Source of the DNA: Bog-366 sp964501985
GTDB taxonomy: Bacteria; Acidobacteriota; Terriglobia; UBA7540
Reading direction: 5' to 3'
Assembly (NCBI GenBank): GCA_964501985.1
Contig: CAZCVY010000002.1
Location: 15,833-79,832, forward strand
DNA length: 64,000 nucleotides
Part shown: positions 26,432 to 34,983 of the stretch, in pieces
Numbering within the stretch: the first letter of the stretch is position 1
Layout: the number at the start of each line of letters is the position of its first letter
The notes under the pieces: model-generated
What the model was told of the DNA's origin: nothing
Databases searched by the model: none
What the model saw: only the letters and a program-made list of their open reading frames with translations
Translations under genes and position numbers: made by a program

Positions 26432-26583
26432 CGGCTGCGAAGATTATTTGACAGTTGGAAAGTGCCGCTGATAGCATGAAAAAGTTGCGTGTTTCATAGG
26501 GGTCCGTCGGAGTGACATTCGCCCAAGTCCATCCCATAAATGCGCCACTCATGCGTCAAGTTCATGAAGAATTCACCCGCCAA

Positions 26584-26661
26584 GTCCCCGTCGTCTAGCC
26601 CGGCCTAGGACACCGCCCTTTCACGGCGGTAACACGGGTTCAAATCCCGTCGGGGACGCCA
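26584..26661 (+). tRNA. tRNA-Glu (anticodon UUC)
   Basis: Acceptor GTCCCCG pairs with CGGGGAC; anticodon arm CCGCC-CTTTCAC-GGCGG with anticodon TTC; T arm ACGGG-TTCAAAT-CCCGT; the discriminator G and an encoded CCA follow. Confidence 0.95.
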
Positions 26662-26692
26662 CTTTCAATCAAATAGGCCCCAAGAACATTGC

Positions 26693-26833
26693 AGGTTTGC
26701 CAGGGCAATGTTGGCGCCGCGCCGTAGGAATGCCGAGCCGTTCAAATGCTCTTCCCAGATCGCGCGTAAAGATGCCGGCCTGCAAACCGTACTCACTGGC
26801 ATTCACTGCCGCAATAGTTTCGCGCAGATTCCC
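26693..26833 (-). pseudogene. aldehyde dehydrogenase C-terminal remnant
   Basis: On the minus strand, after an in-frame TAA (26834-26836), the translation reads ETIAAVNASEYGLQAG then IFTRDLGRAFE, the well-known segment near the C-terminus of NAD(P)-dependent aldehyde dehydrogenases (VNxSxYGLqAGxFTxDLxRAFE). It continues LGIPTARRQHCPGKPAMFLG, which can be lined up with PTFRxDHMPYGGxKxSGFG of the same family after a deletion. Only about 50 residues survive, with no start. It lies just downstream of tRNA-Glu, a common insertion point for foreign DNA. Confidence 0.5.
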
Positions 26834-26973
26834 TTATGGGACATCGAGCTAAACCTCAGTTGAAAAAGGTAGGTTAAATAAGCTCGGTCCTACGGCTATA
26901 ATCGCGGTGGAATGGGTTCATCGTGTAGGCGTTTGAAGTTCTCCGAAGTCGATTTCTTGTAATAGGAGCGCCC

Positions 26974-28041
26974 ATGAGATTGGGTTTGGGGCTGTACAGT
27001 CACATGCTCACGCCGGAGAACTTCCGATTTGCGCGGCAGTGTGCTTGCACACACATCGTCGTCCATCTGGTGGATTACTTTCATCAGGGAGGCGGCGACC
27101 GGCAAAACCAGCCGGTGGGTAGCCGCGGGGGTTGGGGCCGTGCAGGTGACCCCAATAAGCTTTGGAGTTACGAGGAGTTGGCGGCGCTAAAGGGACAGAT
27201 CAATAACCAAGGCCTGGAATTGCACGCGATCGAAAACCTCGATCCGGCCCACTGGTACGATGTGCTGTTGGATGGGCCCAAGAAGGCGCAGCACCTTGAA
27301 AACGTCAAAACCATCATTCGCAATATGGGACGCGCGGGCATTCCGGTATTGGGCTATAACTTTTCGCTACCGGGCGTAGCAGGGAGAATCGAGGGCCCCT
27401 TCGCTCGCGGAGGCGCAATTTCCGTGGGCATGGATGAGGCGGACGAAACGCCAATTCCAAATGGGATGATTTGGAACATGGTGTACGAGCCCGATGCGCC
27501 ACCCGGAACCATTCCCTCGATTACCTCGGAACAATTGTGGCAGCGCCTGGCAGATTTCTTGGAGGCGGTTATTCCCGTGGCGGAAGAAGCGGGCGTTACC
27601 CTTGCCGCGCATCCTGATGACCCTCCGCTGCCTGTGCTGCGCGGGCAGCCGAGACTGGTCTACCAGCCCCGGCTCTATCAAAAGCTGATCGATTTGAAGC
27701 CGAGCACGCGAAACGCGCTTGAATTCTGCGTCGGCACGCTTGCGGAAATGACCGAAGGCGATATCTACGAGGTAGTGGACCATTACAGCCGCCAGGGTAA
27801 ACTGGCTTATGTTCACCTGCGCAACGTCTACGGCAAGGCGCCGCGCTATCGCGAGACGTTCATCGACGCCGGCGACGTGGATGCGTTGCGGGTGCTCGAA
27901 ATCCTCCATCGCAACGGCTATGACGGCGTCATTATCCCTGACCACACGCCGCAGGTGGAGTGCGGAGCGCCGTGGCACGCGGGGATGGCGTTTGCACTCG
28001 GCTATTTTCGCTCCGCGCTGCAAAAACTTCAGGCCGCGTAA
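26974..28041 (+). CDS. uxuA: D-mannonate dehydratase
   Basis: 355 residues; ATAGGAGC precedes the ATG. Converts D-mannonate to 2-keto-3-deoxygluconate in glucuronate breakdown. Recognised by LGLGLYSHMLTPENF, ACTHIVVHLVDYF, NPLNG-type loop replaced here by GWGRAGDPNKLWSYEEL, GIPVLGYNFSLPG, GVTLAAHPDDPPLPVLRG, NALEFCVGTLAEM, YVHLRNV and VIIPDHTPQ, which supply the metal-binding His, Asp and Cys residues of UxuA TIM barrels. No other uronate gene is adjacent; a UxuB-like SDR is at 43317. Confidence 0.9.
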   Translation: MRLGLGLYSHMLTPENFRFARQCACTHIVVHLVDYFHQGGGDRQNQPVGSRGGWGRAGDPNKLWSYEELAALKGQINNQGLELHAIENLDPAHWYDVLLDGPKKAQHLENVKTIIRNMGRAGIPVLGYNFSLPGVAGRIEGPFARGGAISVGMDEADETPIPNGMIWNMVYEPDAPPGTIPSITSEQLWQRLADFLEAVIPVAEEAGVTLAAHPDDPPLPVLRGQPRLVYQPRLYQKLIDLKPSTRNALEFCVGTLAEMTEGDIYEVVDHYSRQGKLAYVHLRNVYGKAPRYRETFIDAGDVDALRVLEILHRNGYDGVIIPDHTPQVECGAPWHAGMAFALGYFRSALQKLQAA

Positions 28042-28061
28042 TCGTGCTGCCATGCGCTGCC

Positions 28062-29075
28062 CTAATTCTTGTCACCCAAGCCGTGCTGGCCTCCGCAGAT
28101 TTTGCACAAGGTCGCGGACTCAGTGTTGTCTACGCGGTGTTTGACGGGCTTGAGGGTGCGCAGGTAGGCGAAAATCGCTTTCAAATCATCATCCGTAAGG
28201 TTGCGATAATGCCACCAGCCCATGATCGAGCTGAGTTTCCGGGCCTTGACGTAACCCGTGCGGAAAGTCTGAATAAAAAGAGCCTCATCGTAGTAGGGTA
28301 TTCCCGTCGGGTCCGGAGTAATATTGGAACTGGCGACCTTGCCCCAGGGCCCTTCCAACACAAATCCTCCCGCGAAGTCCAACCCCGGAATGTTCTGCCC
28401 TTTGGCCTGCGGGGTATGGCAATCGCTGCAAGCGGCAAGGGTGACCAGGTACTTACCGCGAGCCACGGGAGTGGAAAGGTCCGGCGATGGCACGGGTTCA
28501 GTTACGGGTTCCGGCACGCTGCGAATCAAATACTTCACTGGAAAGATGATTTCGGTTTCGGGAAGCGCCTTATGGATGGGCGGGATCGATCGGATATAGA
28601 CGATGACGGAAGCCAGGTCCTCGTCCGACATCGAGCGAAGATGCTCGTAGGGCATCAAGGGAAATAGCGCCCGCCCGTCGTGTCCAATGCCCTCGCGGAT
28701 GGCGCGCGCCAGTTGGTCGTCGGTCCAATTGCCCGCGCCGGTTTCTGGGTCAGGAGTGATGTTGGGGGGAACGATCCGGCCTGGAAGTCCTGCCAGCGGA
28801 AATGTGGCATAGCCGGCGCCCCGCGTGCCCTCTACCATTGGCGCATCATGCTTTGTCCAGTCATGCTCACCGTGGCAATCGAAGCAGCCGAGGTTTTCCA
28901 CGAGGTATTGGCCACGCTCCATCCGCGCGGGGGTCGATTCAAACTTGCGGCTCGTGAGGGGACGCACTTTGGGCCCGAGAAATGGCCTCCAGCCGATCGT
29001 CACGGAGATGGCTGTCACGAGGAGAAGGGCGATGACCACCACCGTTATTCCCAGAATCTTTGTGATCCGCTTCAT
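28062..29075 (-). CDS. membrane-anchored dihaem cytochrome c
   Basis: 337 residues; GGAGG precedes the ATG at 29075. Residues about 8-27 are an uncleaved signal anchor. Two class I cytochrome c domains each carry a haem site: CFDCH at residues 64-68 and CSDCH near residue 220. Candidate Met ligands lie in LMPYEHLRSMSDEDLA and SSIMGWWHYRNLTDDDL, each followed by IVYIRSI or FAYLRTL, the usual last helix. The layout is like the cytochrome subunit of alcohol or gluconate dehydrogenases. No partner dehydrogenase is adjacent. Likely a periplasmic electron carrier. Confidence 0.9.
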   Translation of the reverse strand: MKRITKILGITVVVIALLLVTAISVTIGWRPFLGPKVRPLTSRKFESTPARMERGQYLVENLGCFDCHGEHDWTKHDAPMVEGTRGAGYATFPLAGLPGRIVPPNITPDPETGAGNWTDDQLARAIREGIGHDGRALFPLMPYEHLRSMSDEDLASVIVYIRSIPPIHKALPETEIIFPVKYLIRSVPEPVTEPVPSPDLSTPVARGKYLVTLAACSDCHTPQAKGQNIPGLDFAGGFVLEGPWGKVASSNITPDPTGIPYYDEALFIQTFRTGYVKARKLSSIMGWWHYRNLTDDDLKAIFAYLRTLKPVKHRVDNTESATLCKICGGQHGLGDKN

Positions 29076-29505
29076 CTGTCGTCCTCCAATCCAGACTTTA
29101 TGCTTTCGGGACTATCATTCTGGCTGGGGTAGTGTTGTCGCAGGTCGGACAGGTGCCCCACGAGAAACGAACTCAACCGGCAAGATCCTGCCCGTTCATC
29201 GGCCCCGATGCTCTCCAATGAAAACATCGCCATCTTCCGCCTCGGCAACTCAATCGGTGTTCCGCAGAAAAAGAGTATTTGTTTTGTGCCCTTGAGCGGC
29301 CCTATGATAGCACTATCGAGAGATTGCGAATCAAAACAAAAATACCGTCGCCCGGTGGGGGTTGGAGCGCATATAGCCTGCGGGGGATGAGCTTTGGGCG
29401 TGGATGACTGCAACCCACGAAGCCCGCGAAGGGCTTGTTTTTGAATGTTCTTCCAGCGTATGCTCGGAGCAATGACAGCGCATCCGGACGAATAGGGAGG
29501 CACAA
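29076..29505. other. Divergent intergenic region, no gene
   Basis: Between the cytochrome c and TPR genes. No motif-bearing frame is present; upstream elements for both genes are expected here but none is clear enough to name. Confidence 0.4.
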
Positions 29506-30990
29506 ATGCTGAGGGCTTGGTGGGCGATCATCATTTTGATGGGGACCAGCTTGGGCGCTGCTGCACTCCCGAGCCCTGCCAATAAGCCGGTGACACGTGA
29601 CGATATCCTCTATTTGCTGAACAACTATGTTTCCAGCCAAAGTGTGACGAATCTGGTTAAGGAGAATGGAATTGATTTTGACCCGCAAGAAGATTACCTG
29701 AAAAAGGTCCGGGCCGCCGGCGGGAAAGAGGATCTCATCGAGGCTCTGCGCAACGCTCACGGATCAGGGACGCACGCCGCACCAGTAACGCGGTCGGATG
29801 AGGAATTGCAGGTCGAGCAGCACTTGGCCCGAGCCTTGGAACTGGAGAAACTGGAATCCTACCCCCAAGCAGAACAGGAATATCGCGCCGCCCTCGCCAT
29901 TCAACCCCAGAGCAGCACTCTGCACGTGGGCTTGGCGCGAGCTCTCAGCAAGCAAGAGAAGTGGGATGAAGCCCTGCCGGAATATCACGAAGCGATCCGT
30001 TTGAATCCGCAATCTGCGGAGGCCCACGGCGCCTTGGGTCTTGCCATCAGCACGCGAGGTGATCCCGCCACGGCCATCCCTGAGCTGCGCAAGGCCTTGG
30101 CGTTAAATCCTCAGGACCTGCAAGCTCGGAACATACTCTCATTTTCGCTATACAATTTGCACGACGTTGCCGGTGCGCTAAAGGAATTGCACCAAACGGC
30201 GGAAATGGCCCCCGACACGGCGGCGGGCCACTACGCGAGCGCTGAGATCCTTCTCCAAGAAAAAGATGATGCGGACGGCGCAATCGCCGAATTTCGCGAA
30301 GCCATTAGTTTGGACCCCTACACCGCATTTCCGCACAATGATTATGCCAACGCCATCTCCGCAAAGGGCGATTGGGACGGCGCGATCTATGAGTATCGCC
30401 AGGCCTTGCGTTTGCAGCCTGATGACGTGTCGACGCACTCCAATTTGGGCTACGCTCTGGGCAAGAAGGGCGATTTGGCGGGCGGGACGGCGGAAATCCA
30501 ACACGCGCTACGGATTAATTCCCATACCCCTTGGCCGCATTTGGTGAACGGATGGATATTGGAGGCCCAGAAAAAGATGCCGGCGGCCATGGACGAATAC
30601 CGTGAAGTCATCCGGCTGGATCCCGACAATACCGCCGCCCACTACTCTCTGGCCGAAGCATTGGATGCGAGTGGAGATCTCGACGGCGCGGTGAGCGAAA
30701 TGCACCAGGCCCTCCGCGTCGCACCTCGGGATCCCTACTACCACAATTATCTTGGCGTTCTGCTAAGCCATAAGGGAGACCCCTCGGGAGCGGAGGCGGA
30801 GTATCGGGAAGCGATTCGCCTGGAGCCGAAGTACGCCATGGCCCACGCGAATCTGGGCTCGACGCTTCTCGATGAGAAAAATCTGACCGAGGCAGTGAAG
30901 GAAATTTACACGGCTTATCAACTCGACCCCAAGAACCCTGAAATCATCGCCCTCTATAAGAAGTACACCGGGGGCCTTTTCTCGCCCTAA
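29506..30990 (+). CDS. tetratricopeptide repeat protein, exported
   Basis: 494 residues; GGGAGG lies before the ATG. Signal peptide MLRAWWAIIILMGTSLGAAA. A short non-TPR part follows (TRDDILYLLNNYVSSQSVTNLVKENG, similar to other Acidobacteriota TPR starts), then from about residue 100 to the end roughly 11 TPR units, e.g. AEQEYRAALAIQPQSS, ALPEYHEAIRLNPQSA, AIAEFREAISLDPYTA, AIYEYRQALRLQPDDV, AEAEYREAIRLEPKYA. A scaffold for protein contacts outside the cytoplasm; partner unknown. Its last four bases overlap rsmA, which converges on it. Confidence 0.88.
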   Translation: MLRAWWAIIILMGTSLGAAALPSPANKPVTRDDILYLLNNYVSSQSVTNLVKENGIDFDPQEDYLKKVRAAGGKEDLIEALRNAHGSGTHAAPVTRSDEELQVEQHLARALELEKLESYPQAEQEYRAALAIQPQSSTLHVGLARALSKQEKWDEALPEYHEAIRLNPQSAEAHGALGLAISTRGDPATAIPELRKALALNPQDLQARNILSFSLYNLHDVAGALKELHQTAEMAPDTAAGHYASAEILLQEKDDADGAIAEFREAISLDPYTAFPHNDYANAISAKGDWDGAIYEYRQALRLQPDDVSTHSNLGYALGKKGDLAGGTAEIQHALRINSHTPWPHLVNGWILEAQKKMPAAMDEYREVIRLDPDNTAAHYSLAEALDASGDLDGAVSEMHQALRVAPRDPYYHNYLGVLLSHKGDPSGAEAEYREAIRLEPKYAMAHANLGSTLLDEKNLTEAVKEIYTAYQLDPKNPEIIALYKKYTGGLFSP

Positions 30991-31820
30991 TCGTGGGCAG
31001 GTCCGGCGACGCGAGCCAGGAAGCCGAATACAAGTGCGAGGTCTTCCGGAGAGAGCTGTTCGGCGCGCAGATTGGCGGGTTTGCCTGCTTGTTCAAGCGC
31101 CTCGACGATACGGCTCCGTGAGAAGATGCCTGCGAGATTGTTAAGCAGATTTTTCCGCTTCTGGGCAAAGCAGCGCCTCACGAATTCCAGAAACTCATCG
31201 TAGGTTTCTTGCGGCCATCGGCCGAACCTTGCCTTCATGTGAAACGTCACCAGCGCTGACTGCACTTTCGGCGCAGGGGAAAAAGCCCCCGGCGGTACGT
31301 CCAAGGCGATGTGAGGTTGTGAATAGCTCTGTGTGGCGATGGTCAGATATCCATAATCACGAGTTCCCGGTGTTGCGGTTAGTCTCTCCGCCACCTCACG
31401 CTGCATCAGTAAACCCATGGCGCGGATCGATTCCCTTTGACCAAAGAGATGATGGAGAATGGGTGAAGTGATGTAATACGGGAGGTTGCCGAAAACGAAT
31501 CCCTGCGAGATCCCCTCCCGTTGGCACAGGGCGGCAAGATCGGTGCGCAGCACATCCGCCAGGATGATCTCGACGCGCGAGTCATCCTTGAAATCCTCTT
31601 GGAGGCCTTGCGCGAGCAGGTTGTCAAGTTCGATGGCGACCACTTTGCGCGCGCGCCCGGCCAGAAGCGCGGTCATGGCGCCGCGCCCTGGGCCAATCTC
31701 AAACACCAAGTCGTCTGCGGTAACTGGGAGCATGTCCAGAATCCTGCTCCGATACCGCTGGTCGTGGAGAAAATGCTGGCCGAGTTTGGGACGACGGCGA
31801 TGGATTTTGGGCCTTTGGAT
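30987..31820 (-). CDS. rsmA: 16S rRNA dimethyladenosine transferase RsmA/KsgA, start uncertain
   Basis: Dimethylates two adjacent adenosines near the 3' end of 16S rRNA. Core motifs are intact: VFEIGPGRGAMTALLA (SAM), VVAIELDN, VFGNLPYYITSPIL (NLPY), and a complete C-terminal domain. The first ATG in frame (31733) would begin MLPVTADDLVF and omit the conserved N-terminus. That N-terminus (RRRPKLGQHFLHDQRYRSRI) is encoded in the same frame upstream back to a TAA at 31821-31823, with no ATG, GTG or TTG between; ATC codons at 31820 and 31802 are the only near-start candidates. Above the TAA, in the same frame, ATG codons at 31853/31850 open a 10-codon piece. Either a rare start, a nonsense change or a sequence error. 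Coordinates here include the conserved part. Confidence 0.85.
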   Translation of the reverse strand: MQRPKIHRRRPKLGQHFLHDQRYRSRILDMLPVTADDLVFEIGPGRGAMTALLAGRARKVVAIELDNLLAQGLQEDFKDDSRVEIILADVLRTDLAALCQREGISQGFVFGNLPYYITSPILHHLFGQRESIRAMGLLMQREVAERLTATPGTRDYGYLTIATQSYSQPHIALDVPPGAFSPAPKVQSALVTFHMKARFGRWPQETYDEFLEFVRRCFAQKRKNLLNNLAGIFSRSRIVEALEQAGKPANLRAEQLSPEDLALVFGFLARVAGPAHD

Positions 31821-31954
31821 TTAGAATTTACCCCCTAATCTGCGTTGCATCATAACATGGGCTGGGAGCACGTGCGCCGGACCTTGACTTTGCCGAGGGC
31901 ATCTTCTAACTTAGCGAAGCTTGGAACCTGCGTTTGCGCGAAAGGAGAGGCGGA

Positions 31955-33400
31955 GTGAAAGTTGCATTTGTCGCATCTGAAGGCGTCCCTTTTTCCAAGA
32001 CCGGCGGGTTGGCGGACGTGGTGGGAGCGCTGCCCAAGGCGCTCGCAGCACTGGGCCATGACGTGCAGGTGATCCTGCCTCGTTATCGACTTACCCCCCA
32101 AGGGCCCAGCGTGCCCTACGCACGGAGTTTGACCTTGGCGCTCGGTTCCGGCTATAAGTTCGCAGCCGTGCAGGATGGCGGAAGCGCCCATGGCGTGCAA
32201 ACCTATCTTGTCGATTGCCCGGAGTATTTTGATCGTGAGGGCCTCTACCAGTTGAAGGGCGTAGATTACGCTGACAACGCCCAGCGTTTCGCGGGTTTCT
32301 CGATGGCGGCGCTGGAGTTTTTGAAGCACGGGCCGGCTTCACCTGACATCATTCATTGTCATGACTGGCAGACGGCGCTGGTGCCCATTTATCTCCGAAA
32401 TCTCTATCAGGACGATCCGTACTTTCGCCGGACCTCGGTGGTATTTACCCTTCACAATCTCGGTTATCAGGGACTTTTCCCCCCTCACTTGCTGCCACAG
32501 ATTTCCCTTCACGCCGGCCTCTTCACCATCGACGGGTTGGAATACTACGGAAAGGTGAACCTTCTCAAAGGGGGTATTATCTTTTCGGACTTCATCACCA
32601 CGGTCAGTAGCAAGTACGCTGAGGAAATCCAGACCGCGGAGTTTGGTTACGGGTTGGAGGGTGTCCTGCACTCGCGGGCGGCTCATCTTCAGGGCATCCT
32701 GAATGGTGTGGACTATGAGGAGTGGGACCCCGCGACCGACAAGCTCCTGGCGGCGAACTACACCCCTTCCGACTTGGAGGGCAAGAATGCCTGCAAGAAG
32801 GCTCTGCTGGAAGCAACGGGCGTACAGGCGCCGGTGCTCCACCGGCCGGTGATCGGCATTGTTTCCAGGTTCGCCTCGCAAAAGGGGTTTGATTTGATTG
32901 CGAGCATCGCCGAACAATTGGCGTCGCTCGATCTCTACGTCGTTGCTCTCGGGACAGGCGACTCCGTTTACGAGGAGATGTTCCGCACTATGGCCGTGAA
33001 ATATCCGGACAAGTTCCTGGTCAAAATCGCGTACGACAATACCTTGGCCCATCAGATCGAAGCCGGGTCCGACATGTTCCTAATGCCCTCGCGTTACGAA
33101 CCCTGCGGGCTCAATCAAATTTACAGCCTGAAGTATGGTGCGGTGCCGATCGTACGGGCGACCGGCGGCCTGGACGATACCATCGAGCCGTTCGACGGCA
33201 GTTCGGGCACGGGCTTTAAATTTCAGGCGTATTTACCGCAAGCCTTGCTGGCCGCAATTCATGAAGCTCTGGAGACTTACGGCACGCCCGACACCTGGCA
33301 TCGCCTCGTCCAAAACGGCATGAAGAAGGATTTTTCGTGGACCACCTCGGCTCGGTCTTACTCGCAAATCTATGAAACGTTGCAGAGAGCGAAGGCCTGA
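31955..33400 (+). CDS. glgA: glycogen synthase, ADP-glucose type
   Basis: 481 residues from the GTG at 31955, chosen because AAAGGAG precedes it and the family starts KVAFVASEGVPFSKTGGLADV here. Adds glucose from ADP-glucose to glycogen in the cytoplasm (GT5). KTGGLADVVGALP binds the nucleotide sugar; DIIHCHDWQTALVPIYLR, TLHNLGYQG, ILNGVDYEEWDP, GIVSRFASQKGFDL and MPSRYEPCGLNQIYSLKYG are all present, with the catalytic Glu in YEPCGLNQ. Length normal. No other glg gene is near; purA follows on the same strand after 130 bases. Confidence 0.95.
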   Translation: MKVAFVASEGVPFSKTGGLADVVGALPKALAALGHDVQVILPRYRLTPQGPSVPYARSLTLALGSGYKFAAVQDGGSAHGVQTYLVDCPEYFDREGLYQLKGVDYADNAQRFAGFSMAALEFLKHGPASPDIIHCHDWQTALVPIYLRNLYQDDPYFRRTSVVFTLHNLGYQGLFPPHLLPQISLHAGLFTIDGLEYYGKVNLLKGGIIFSDFITTVSSKYAEEIQTAEFGYGLEGVLHSRAAHLQGILNGVDYEEWDPATDKLLAANYTPSDLEGKNACKKALLEATGVQAPVLHRPVIGIVSRFASQKGFDLIASIAEQLASLDLYVVALGTGDSVYEEMFRTMAVKYPDKFLVKIAYDNTLAHQIEAGSDMFLMPSRYEPCGLNQIYSLKYGAVPIVRATGGLDDTIEPFDGSSGTGFKFQAYLPQALLAAIHEALETYGTPDTWHRLVQNGMKKDFSWTTSARSYSQIYETLQRAKA

Positions 33401-33528
33401 TTGAAGGCGAACGAATCCCGATCCAGACCATCGCAGGTCGTGGGACAACCTGCTTGGGGAGCGGCTTCACAACACCAACGAATTAGAATTGCCAGACGCA
33501 GATTCGTCCGAGGGAAGAGCAGGTCAGA

Positions 33529-34827
33529 ATGTCAAACAATGTGGTGGTAGTTGGTGTTCAGTGGGGCGACGAGGGCAAGGGGAAAGTAGTGGATGCCCTG
33601 GCGGAACACTTTGATATCGTCGCCCGGTACCAGGGCGGCGCCAACGCCGGTCACACGGTGTTGGTGGGGGCAAAAAAGTATGTTCTCCAGCTTCTCCCCA
33701 CCGGCATCATTCGCCCAGATAAGACTGCGGCGATCGGCAACGGCGTGGTGGTCGATCCAGAAGCGCTACAGCAGGAAATTCACAAGCTTGAAGACGCCGG
33801 CGCGAGCGTCGGCCAGCGGCTGAAGGTCAGTGACCGCGCCCACTTAATTCTGCCCTACCATCGCTCGCACGAAGTAGCCGCCGAGGCCGCGCGCGGCGTG
33901 GGTAAAATCGGGACCACCGCCAAAGGGATTGGGCCCGCGTATGAAGACAAAGCCGGACGGCGCGGCTTGCGTGCGTGTGATCTGCGTGACCCAGTAAGAT
34001 TCCGGGAAAAGTGCCACGCCATTGTCGCGGAGAAAAACTGCATCGACGCCGCACTTTTCGGCGCGCCTCCCTTGAACGCCGAGGACGTCGCGGACCAGTT
34101 CTTGCGCGTAGGCGAGGGCATTCTTCCATACCTGACTGATGTTTCTGTATACCTTAATTCTGCAATGGATCATGGCAAGCGGGTTCTTTTTGAAGGAGCC
34201 CAGGGAACTTTGCTGGATCTCGACCACGGCACTTACCCCTTTGTAACTTCCTCGAGTTCGGCGGCGGGAGGAGCTTGCACCGGGACGGGTGTGGGACCGA
34301 CGCGCATTGACGGGGTGATCGGCGTGTCGAAGGCCTACGCCACGCGCGTAGGGAGCGGACCCTTTCCCACCGAAGATCCCGGCGTGGAGGGCGAAAAGAT
34401 TCGCCAGCGCGGGAGCGAGTACGGTGCCGTAACTGGACGCCCGCGGCGTTGCGGATGGTTCGACGTTCCTGCCGCGCGCTTCAGTGCTCGCATCAATCAT
34501 CTGGACGCTATCATCATCACCAAGCTGGATATTCTTGATCCCCTCGCGGAGATTCCCGTTGGGGTCGAATATGAATACAAGGGCAAGCGGTTCAAGGATT
34601 TCCCGCCGGAAATCGAAAGCCTGGAAAAGGTAAAGGTCCACTACCGCACGGTCCCGGGCTGGCAAAAGCCCACTTACGGCGCCTGCGATCCCGTGCAACT
34701 GCCGCCGCGAGCGAAAGATTATCTCAGCTTTCTCGCTGACCAGGTGGGTGTAAAGGTCGCCACGGTTTCAACGGGACCAGAGCGCTCGCAGTGTGTTTGG
34801 ATTGATAAGTCAGTGATTTGTCCTTAG
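33529..34827 (+). CDS. purA: adenylosuccinate synthetase
   Basis: 432 residues. Joins IMP and aspartate using GTP, the first step from IMP to AMP. The P-loop-like VVGVQWGDEGKGKVVD, the ARYQGGANAGHTV loop, GTTAKGIGPAYEDKAGRRGLR, FEGAQGTLLDLDHGTYPFVTSS and TGRPRRCGWFD are intact, as is the C-terminal GTP-binding end (VATVSTGPERSQC). Length is normal. Upstream of moeA, from which it is separated by a 150-base inverted-repeat gap. Confidence 0.96.
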   Translation: MSNNVVVVGVQWGDEGKGKVVDALAEHFDIVARYQGGANAGHTVLVGAKKYVLQLLPTGIIRPDKTAAIGNGVVVDPEALQQEIHKLEDAGASVGQRLKVSDRAHLILPYHRSHEVAAEAARGVGKIGTTAKGIGPAYEDKAGRRGLRACDLRDPVRFREKCHAIVAEKNCIDAALFGAPPLNAEDVADQFLRVGEGILPYLTDVSVYLNSAMDHGKRVLFEGAQGTLLDLDHGTYPFVTSSSSAAGGACTGTGVGPTRIDGVIGVSKAYATRVGSGPFPTEDPGVEGEKIRQRGSEYGAVTGRPRRCGWFDVPAARFSARINHLDAIIITKLDILDPLAEIPVGVEYEYKGKRFKDFPPEIESLEKVKVHYRTVPGWQKPTYGACDPVQLPPRAKDYLSFLADQVGVKVATVSTGPERSQCVWIDKSVICP

Positions 34828-34828
34828 T

Positions 34829-34975
34829 CCCTGGTCCTTTGTCCGTGGTCACTTGTGAGTGAACATGGCAGTCGAAGGTGGTCGATTTACAAAAAGTCCC
34901 GAGTTTCGGCCATGACTCAGTCGTGAACGTTGATGACAGATCACGGGCCAAGGACAAGGGACCAATGACAACAGA
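34829..34975. repeat. Intergenic hairpin of GTCC/GGAC words (purA-moeA gap)
   Basis: Left arm near 34829-34855 (GTCCCTGGTCCTTTGTCCGT) and right arm near 34938-34965 (GATCACGGGCCAAGGACAAG...) are imperfect inverted copies. It lies exactly in the gap between purA and moeA, so it may act as a terminator or leader structure. Confidence 0.5.
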
Positions 34976-34983
34976 CCGCATTT

